Assembly: GCF_015155755.1 (NCBI RefSeq) | Contig: NZ_VWPI01000165.1 | Coordinates: forward strand, 1-36,838 | DNA from: Komagataeibacter sp. FXV3 | Lineage (GTDB): Bacteria; Pseudomonadota; Alphaproteobacteria; Acetobacterales; Acetobacteraceae | Direction of reading: 5' to 3' | DNA length: 36,838 bases | Shown here: in pieces, positions 32,705 to 36,838 of the stretch | Layout: each line of letters opens with the position of its first letter | Position numbering within the stretch: position 1 is the first letter of the stretch | The notes under the pieces: model-generated | What the model saw: only the letters and a program-made list of their open reading frames with translations | Told to the model about the DNA's origin: nothing | The model's database searches: none | Translations under genes and position numbers: made by a program

Positions 32705-34882
32705 ATGCCCGATATCCGTCGTTTCCGGTCTGGTCTGCCGTTCGTATTCATGGTGGGGATATGTGCGTATATGCCTGCGGCGGTGGCGGAACCGGCGCTG
32801 ATGCCGCAGCCCCGGACCTATCACCTCCAGCCCGATGCAATGCCACTGACCGGAGGCGTTGCGGTGGAATGGCAGGGGATGCGATCCGTCTTGCTGGACC
32901 ATGCGGTAGAGCGTTTCACGCAGCGTCTTGCCGCCCTGTCCGCGCGTGCCGTCGCACCGGACGGCCAGCCGGGGCTGATCCTGCGTATCCATTGCCTGGC
33001 ACCGGATGCGGATATGCTGTCCATCCACATGCAGGAACACTACAGCCTGCGGACTGATGCGCAGGGCGCGACGCTGGAAGCCGATGGCCCGGCGGGCGTG
33101 CTGCGTGGTCTGGCGACGCTGCTGCAACTGGTGGAACGGCGGGAGACGGGGCCGGTGCTGGACGCGGTCGAGATCGATGACGCCCCGCGTTTTGCATGGC
33201 GGGGCCTGCTGGTGGATGTCAGCCGGCATTTCATGTCCCTTGCCGCGCTGAAGCGCCAGCTGGACATGATGGAACTGACAAAACTGAACGTACTGCACCT
33301 GCATCTGTCGGACGGGCAGGGCTTCCGGGTGGAAAGCAGGCTGTATCCCCGCCTGCAGCAGGTGGCGTCCCACGGGCAGTATTATACGCAGCAGCAGGTG
33401 CGTGAACTGGTGGCCTATGCGGCGCAGCGGGGGATCCGTATCGTGCCGGAATTCGATACGCCGGGGCATAGCTACGCGCTGCTGCTGGCCTATCCACAAT
33501 ATGCGGCCCAGCCCGTGACCACGCCCATGGACCCGAAACGGGTGGTCCGGGCCGCGATTGACCCGACCAGTCTGCAGGCCCGTGACTTTATCGCCAGGCT
33601 GTACCATGAAATGGCGGGACTGTTTCCCGATGCCTATTTTCATGTGGGTGGTGATGAGGTCCGGCCCGATGAATGGACGGGAAACCCGCATATAAACGCC
33701 TATATGCAGCAGCATGGCTATACCACCGCCGCCCTGCAGGCCATGTATACGCAACGTGTGCATGGCATGCTGGCGCGCGATGGCAAGATCATGATGGGCT
33801 GGGACGAATTGCTGGACGCCCCGATACCCGCCAGCATCGTGATCGAGCCGTGGCGCGGGTCACGTTATACGGCAGCGGCCACGCTGGCGGGGCATCCGGT
33901 CGTGGTGTCATCGGGGTATTATCTTGATCTGCTGTTGCCTGCGGCCGAACATTACCGGGTTGATCCGCTGGACCCGCAGGGCAATGGCCTGCCGCCCGAT
34001 CAGGTGGCGCAGGCCCATGCATCTTTCCTCGAACCCTTTGCACTGGATCCCGCAGCGCGCATGACGTCCGCACAGGATGCCCGCGTCATGGGGGCGGAGA
34101 CCGCCCTGTGGACGGAAATCGTGACGGAAGAAATGCTCGACAACCGCCTGTGGCCCCGGGCGGCAGCACTGGCGGAGCGGTTCTGGTCACCAGCCAGCGT
34201 GCGTGATGCAGCCAGCCTTGCCGCGCGCCTGCCGGTTGTTCAGGCGGAACTGGAACTGCTGGGCAATCGCGCGACAGCCGACCGGGCGCGCATGATGGCG
34301 CGACTGGCCCCCGATGACGTAACGCCGCTGGCAACCCTGCTGTCCGTCACCAGCCCGGTGCGTAATTATGCCCATAACCACGTATTTGGTCCCAGCCGTG
34401 TTGTCCCCACTGCCGATCCGCGCCCGCTGGACCGTGCCGCCGATATCGCGGCGACGGACAATACGCAGGCCGCGGTTTTTCACCGTGACGTGCTGTCCTA
34501 TCTTGCGGGACACAAGGATCTGGCGCCAGGCCTGCGCGCCCGGCTGGAAAACTGGCGCGATAATGACGCCCGCCTGCGGCTGCTGGCGCAACGCGATCCT
34601 GCCGTCGCGGAGGTGCTGCCCGCATCGGCCCTGTTGGCGCGACTGGCGCAGGCGGGGCTGGATGCCATGAACGCACCTGCGACCGGCTGGCATGAACAGG
34701 CTGAAGCCGCACTTGCCATGGCGCAGGGCCAGTTTGCCGCATCTGCTTCCATGCTGGCGGTCAGGACCAGCCCCCAGCCCGCGGGTGACCTGCTGCCTGA
34801 TATCACGCCGGGCATCGCGGCATTGGTGCAGGCTGCGCGATCGTCAGACAGGGTGGCGCAGCAGGGTACAGGGACCCGATAG
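32705..34882 (+). CDS. Exported beta-N-acetylhexosaminidase (GH20)
   Basis: This 725-residue enzyme releases terminal beta-linked GlcNAc or GalNAc from chitooligosaccharides, glycans or peptidoglycan fragments. A signal peptide (FVFMVGICAYMPAAVA, cleavage ~30) is followed by a GH20b N-terminal domain, then the catalytic barrel from ~155. Key motifs are FAWRGLLVDVSRHFMSL, LTKLNVLHLHLSDGQGFRVES, PEFDTPGHSYALL and the catalytic pair Asp317-Glu318 in HVGGDEV, with MGWDELLD and TALWTEIVTEEML further on. About 220 residues after the barrel form a C-terminal extension. No lipobox is visible, so it should be periplasmic or secreted. ATG 32705 lacks a strong ribosome site. Confidence 0.92.
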   Translation: MPDIRRFRSGLPFVFMVGICAYMPAAVAEPALMPQPRTYHLQPDAMPLTGGVAVEWQGMRSVLLDHAVERFTQRLAALSARAVAPDGQPGLILRIHCLAPDADMLSIHMQEHYSLRTDAQGATLEADGPAGVLRGLATLLQLVERRETGPVLDAVEIDDAPRFAWRGLLVDVSRHFMSLAALKRQLDMMELTKLNVLHLHLSDGQGFRVESRLYPRLQQVASHGQYYTQQQVRELVAYAAQRGIRIVPEFDTPGHSYALLLAYPQYAAQPVTTPMDPKRVVRAAIDPTSLQARDFIARLYHEMAGLFPDAYFHVGGDEVRPDEWTGNPHINAYMQQHGYTTAALQAMYTQRVHGMLARDGKIMMGWDELLDAPIPASIVIEPWRGSRYTAAATLAGHPVVVSSGYYLDLLLPAAEHYRVDPLDPQGNGLPPDQVAQAHASFLEPFALDPAARMTSAQDARVMGAETALWTEIVTEEMLDNRLWPRAAALAERFWSPASVRDAASLAARLPVVQAELELLGNRATADRARMMARLAPDDVTPLATLLSVTSPVRNYAHNHVFGPSRVVPTADPRPLDRAADIAATDNTQAAVFHRDVLSYLAGHKDLAPGLRARLENWRDNDARLRLLAQRDPAVAEVLPASALLARLAQAGLDAMNAPATGWHEQAEAALAMAQGQFAASASMLAVRTSPQPAGDLLPDITPGIAALVQAARSSDRVAQQGTGTR

Positions 34883-35099
34883 GGTAACAGTCCGCCCCTC
34901 ATGCACGGACAGATCGTGCTGACCGGCATGACCTTGCAGCAAGCCTGTGGGGGCAGCGCGTAATTGGGAAACGGTCCGACCGTCTATCGTTCCACATTGT
35001 CCGGTGGGAAGGGACAAGGGGAATCCGCATCTGTTCCATACCCCCCGTCCATAATCCGGCGATCGTATTGCTGCAGGGCATCCCTGTCAGGGGCACCGT

Positions 35100-35585
35100 T
35101 CAGTCCATTAGGGTTTCAAGGCAGGAAAACCGGGCTGGCGCGTAGACTGCAATGCCATTACGGCGCAGCAATGCCGCCGTCACGCCCTGTCCTGCATGCC
35201 GTGTGCCCGTGAACTGGCCATCATAAATGAAGCTGCTGCCGCATGAAGGGCTGCCGTCCATCAATAATGCAAACCGGCAGCCATGGCGTCGTGCCAGATC
35301 CAGCGCCCGGTACGCGCCGTCCAGAAAGGGGGCGGACACATCATGGCCGTCCGCTTCACATACGCGGCCCGATCCGTCCAGAACGGCGGTGCCGTCCCGC
35401 CCCCGGATGATTTCGGCGGGTGGCCGGGGTGTCGGCAGGCCAGCGGCGGTTTCGGGGCAGAAGGCGATGACCCGCCCCTCCGCCTGCCAGCGCGCCAGAC
35501 TGTCCTGCATCAGGGTTCGCGCGGTGCCATCATACCTGACGGGTTGGCCAGACAGACAGCCACTGATCAGCAGGGTCGGTTTCAT
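35100..35585 (-). CDS. DUF523 family protein
   Basis: The 161-residue cytoplasmic protein matches DUF523: LISGCLSGQPVRYDGTA at the start, FCPETAAGLPTPRPPAEIIRG, and LLMDGSPSCGSSFIYDGQFTG. The conserved cysteines in GCLSG, FCPE and PSCG suggest a metal or Fe-S site, as proposed for the family, but no reaction is known to me. Neighbours give no clue: hexosaminidase on one side, tRNA-Cys on the other. The 217-base gap after the hexosaminidase stop (34883-35099) holds nothing I can identify. Confidence 0.9.
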   Translation of the reverse strand: MKPTLLISGCLSGQPVRYDGTARTLMQDSLARWQAEGRVIAFCPETAAGLPTPRPPAEIIRGRDGTAVLDGSGRVCEADGHDVSAPFLDGAYRALDLARRHGCRFALLMDGSPSCGSSFIYDGQFTGTRHAGQGVTAALLRRNGIAVYAPARFSCLETLMD

Positions 35586-35780
35586 GGCCTGAACATGGCA
35601 TGACCGGTCACGGGAAGGAACCGGTCAATACCCGCCCCACGGCGGTATCGACCCGGATTGATGCCCCCGGGAATACCCCCATCCTGTGGAACAGGACGCG
35701 TATTTCCATGCCATTGAATGACGGATATATGTCGGATTTCAAGGGATTGCAGCTACGAACGCGCATAGTGCGGGAAGGCT

Positions 35781-35854
35781 TGGAGGTCTGGGCGGGAATC
35801 GAACCCACGTACGCGGATTTGCAGTCCGCTGCATCACCATTCTGCCACCAGACC
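35781..35854 (-). tRNA. tRNA-Cys (anticodon GCA)
   Basis: On the minus strand the acceptor arm GGTCTGG (35854-35848) pairs with CCAGACC (35791-35785). The anticodon stem GCGGA/TCCGC closes the loop CTGCAAA, giving anticodon GCA for cysteine. The T arm has GTGGGTTCGAATCCCGC. Discriminator T and encoded CCA are at 35784-35781. Confidence 0.95.
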
Positions 35855-35870
35855 TCAGCGGCTCTGGCGC

Positions 35871-35899
35871 TATATCCGCTGAAATGTGCCTCAGGTCAA
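35871..35899 (-). promoter_or_regulatory. Promoter of tRNA-Cys
   Basis: On the minus strand TTGACC (35899-35894) and GATATA (35876-35871) lie 17 bases apart, and the -10 ends 16 bases before the tRNA 5' end. This is the expected place for a tRNA promoter. Confidence 0.55.
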
Positions 35900-36034
35900 G
35901 CCGTTGTGTGCAGGTGGGGCGTTGTTTCGGTGTAAAAGCGGCGCATAAATAGAAAAAAGCCGGGAAAATGTTGCCCGTCCGGCCGGGCGGCCGACCCCTT
36001 ATCCCGTCAGGGCAGCGTGTTTCAAGGAAACGTT

Positions 36035-36721
36035 ATGGACAAGACAGACCCCGATTATGTGCCTCTCGATTTTGGTGCGGCCCGCCAGCGCATGGTCGAT
36101 GCCCAGATCCGTCCCGCGCAGGTCAGCAATCCCCATCTCATCGCGGCCATGCGCGCGCTGCCGCGTGAACAGGCGGTGCCCGAGGCCCTGCGTGCCTTTG
36201 CCTATGCCGACCAGAACCTGCCGTTGGGGGAAGGGCGCTACCTGACCGAACCGCGTGTGACGGGACGCATGCTGCAGGTTGCCGAACCCGTGCGGGGGGA
36301 ACGCGTGCTGGTGGTGGGGGCAGGGACCGGATACCTGGCAGCCCTGCTGGCCACGATGGGGGAGGCGCTGGAGGTGACGGCCCTCGAATCGGAACGGCGG
36401 CTGGCGGACATCGGCCGGGCGCTGTGTTTCACATGGGCGCCCGACGTACACTGGCGCGAGGGCGCGCTGGTTCATGGCGCGCCGGATCACGGGCCGTACG
36501 ACCTGATCATGATTGACGGGGCAGTGCGCGCCGTGCCCCCGGCGGTGCTGGGGCAGCTGACGCAGGCCGGACGGGTGATCGCACCGGTCTGCGCTGATTC
36601 GGGGGTGACATCCGTCAGTCGTGTCGTGCGCACGGCACAGGGCAGCGCGGTGCAGCCCCTGTTTGATGTCGCGGTGCCGCTGCTGCCGGAACTGGAACCG
36701 GACCCCGCCTTCGTCTTCTGA
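36035..36721 (+). CDS. Protein-L-isoaspartate O-methyltransferase family protein
   Basis: The 228-residue protein is a SAM-dependent methyltransferase of the PCMT family, which repairs isoaspartyl residues. Motif I is VLVVGAGTGYLAALLA (~residue 90), then ALESERRLADIGRAL, and DLIMIDGAVRAVPPAVLGQLTQAGRVIAPV. The substrate loop reads LTEPRVTGRML where classical Pcm has SQPxxVA, so true repair activity is not certain. AAGGAA lies just before the ATG at 36035; a GTG at 36017 would add six residues. Related proteobacterial loci have tolC downstream; the window ends before that could be seen. Confidence 0.85.
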   Translation: MDKTDPDYVPLDFGAARQRMVDAQIRPAQVSNPHLIAAMRALPREQAVPEALRAFAYADQNLPLGEGRYLTEPRVTGRMLQVAEPVRGERVLVVGAGTGYLAALLATMGEALEVTALESERRLADIGRALCFTWAPDVHWREGALVHGAPDHGPYDLIMIDGAVRAVPPAVLGQLTQAGRVIAPVCADSGVTSVSRVVRTAQGSAVQPLFDVAVPLLPELEPDPAFVF

Positions 36722-36838
36722 TGGCGCGGCGGCCCGGCCCCGGTTAACGCCTGCGCAATATCCTGCCCGTAAACAGGGCATGCGAACGGCATGTTCGCGC
36801 ATGGCATATCAGGGCGGGGACGGGAATGCGGGGAAACT

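Noticed and set aside
32447-33763. 438-codon minus-strand frame across the transporter end and the hexosaminidase
   Set aside because: It is antisense to the GH20 gene with its intact catalytic motifs.
34899-35096. 65-residue minus-strand frame after the DUF523 gene
   Set aside because: Low complexity, rich in Arg and Ser, with no ribosome site or domain.
35600-35935. 111-residue plus-strand frame
   Set aside because: It runs straight through the tRNA-Cys gene and is a chance frame.
36763-36798. Small inverted repeats near the right edge (TGCCC/GGGCA and GCGAAC/GTTCGC)
   Set aside because: Short stems without T tract; too weak to call a terminator or operator.

Overview
The window is high-GC DNA from an acetic acid bacterium, most likely Komagataeibacter (Gluconacetobacter) or a close relative. 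The main reason is a block that matches the acetan (xanthan-like exopolysaccharide) locus of Komagataeibacter xylinus in content and order. The species call is inference; no rRNA gene is present. No transposase, integrase, CRISPR array or phage gene was seen.

Region 1 (1-16831), exopolysaccharide locus: the 3' end of a family 2 glycosyltransferase, then UDP-glucose 6-dehydrogenase (minus strand, makes UDP-GlcA) and a divergent GDP-mannose pyrophosphorylase/isomerase. A long same-strand run follows: GumD-like glucosyl-1-phosphate transferase, GumM-like GT26, GumC/Wzc-like chain-length protein, GT4 alpha-mannosyltransferase, Wzx flippase, outer-membrane beta-barrel protein, GumB/Wza-like export protein and a membrane acyltransferase. 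rmlB and rmlA (dTDP-sugar supply) come after a gap. Together they build a lipid-linked cellobiose-mannose core, flip it, export it and acylate it. A Wzy polymerase, rmlC/rmlD and the outer side-chain transferases are not in the window.

Region 2 (16832-23203), accessory genes: a short-chain dehydrogenase, an unrecognised 325-residue protein behind a promoter that overlaps a Fur-like palindrome, a PAP2 phosphatase, a gene-poor stretch, an AraC regulator and a GhrA-like 2-hydroxyacid dehydrogenase.

Region 3 (23467-26034), probable fluoride-responsive operon: a promoter abutting a crcB-type fluoride riboswitch, then a CLC protein with the motifs of the fluoride-exporting CLC-F clade, then two small exported proteins joined to it by 4-base ATGA overlaps.

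Region 4 (26141-31077, minus strand): a MocR-type regulator followed by a tightly overlapping operon of a small ABM-domain monooxygenase-like protein, an MFS transporter, a Tm-1-like UPF0261 protein and a TIM-barrel PEP-hydrolase-like protein. The last two correspond to the halves of plant Tm-1. Palindromic half-sites lie in front of the operon.

Region 5 (31239-36838): a FucP-like sugar transporter and a GH20 beta-N-acetylhexosaminidase (GlcNAc scavenging), a DUF523 protein, tRNA-Cys(GCA) and an isoaspartate methyltransferase-family protein.

Five copies of one intergenic hairpin-bearing repeat family sit at gene ends across the window (near 528, 16857, 23208, 26041 and 32572).
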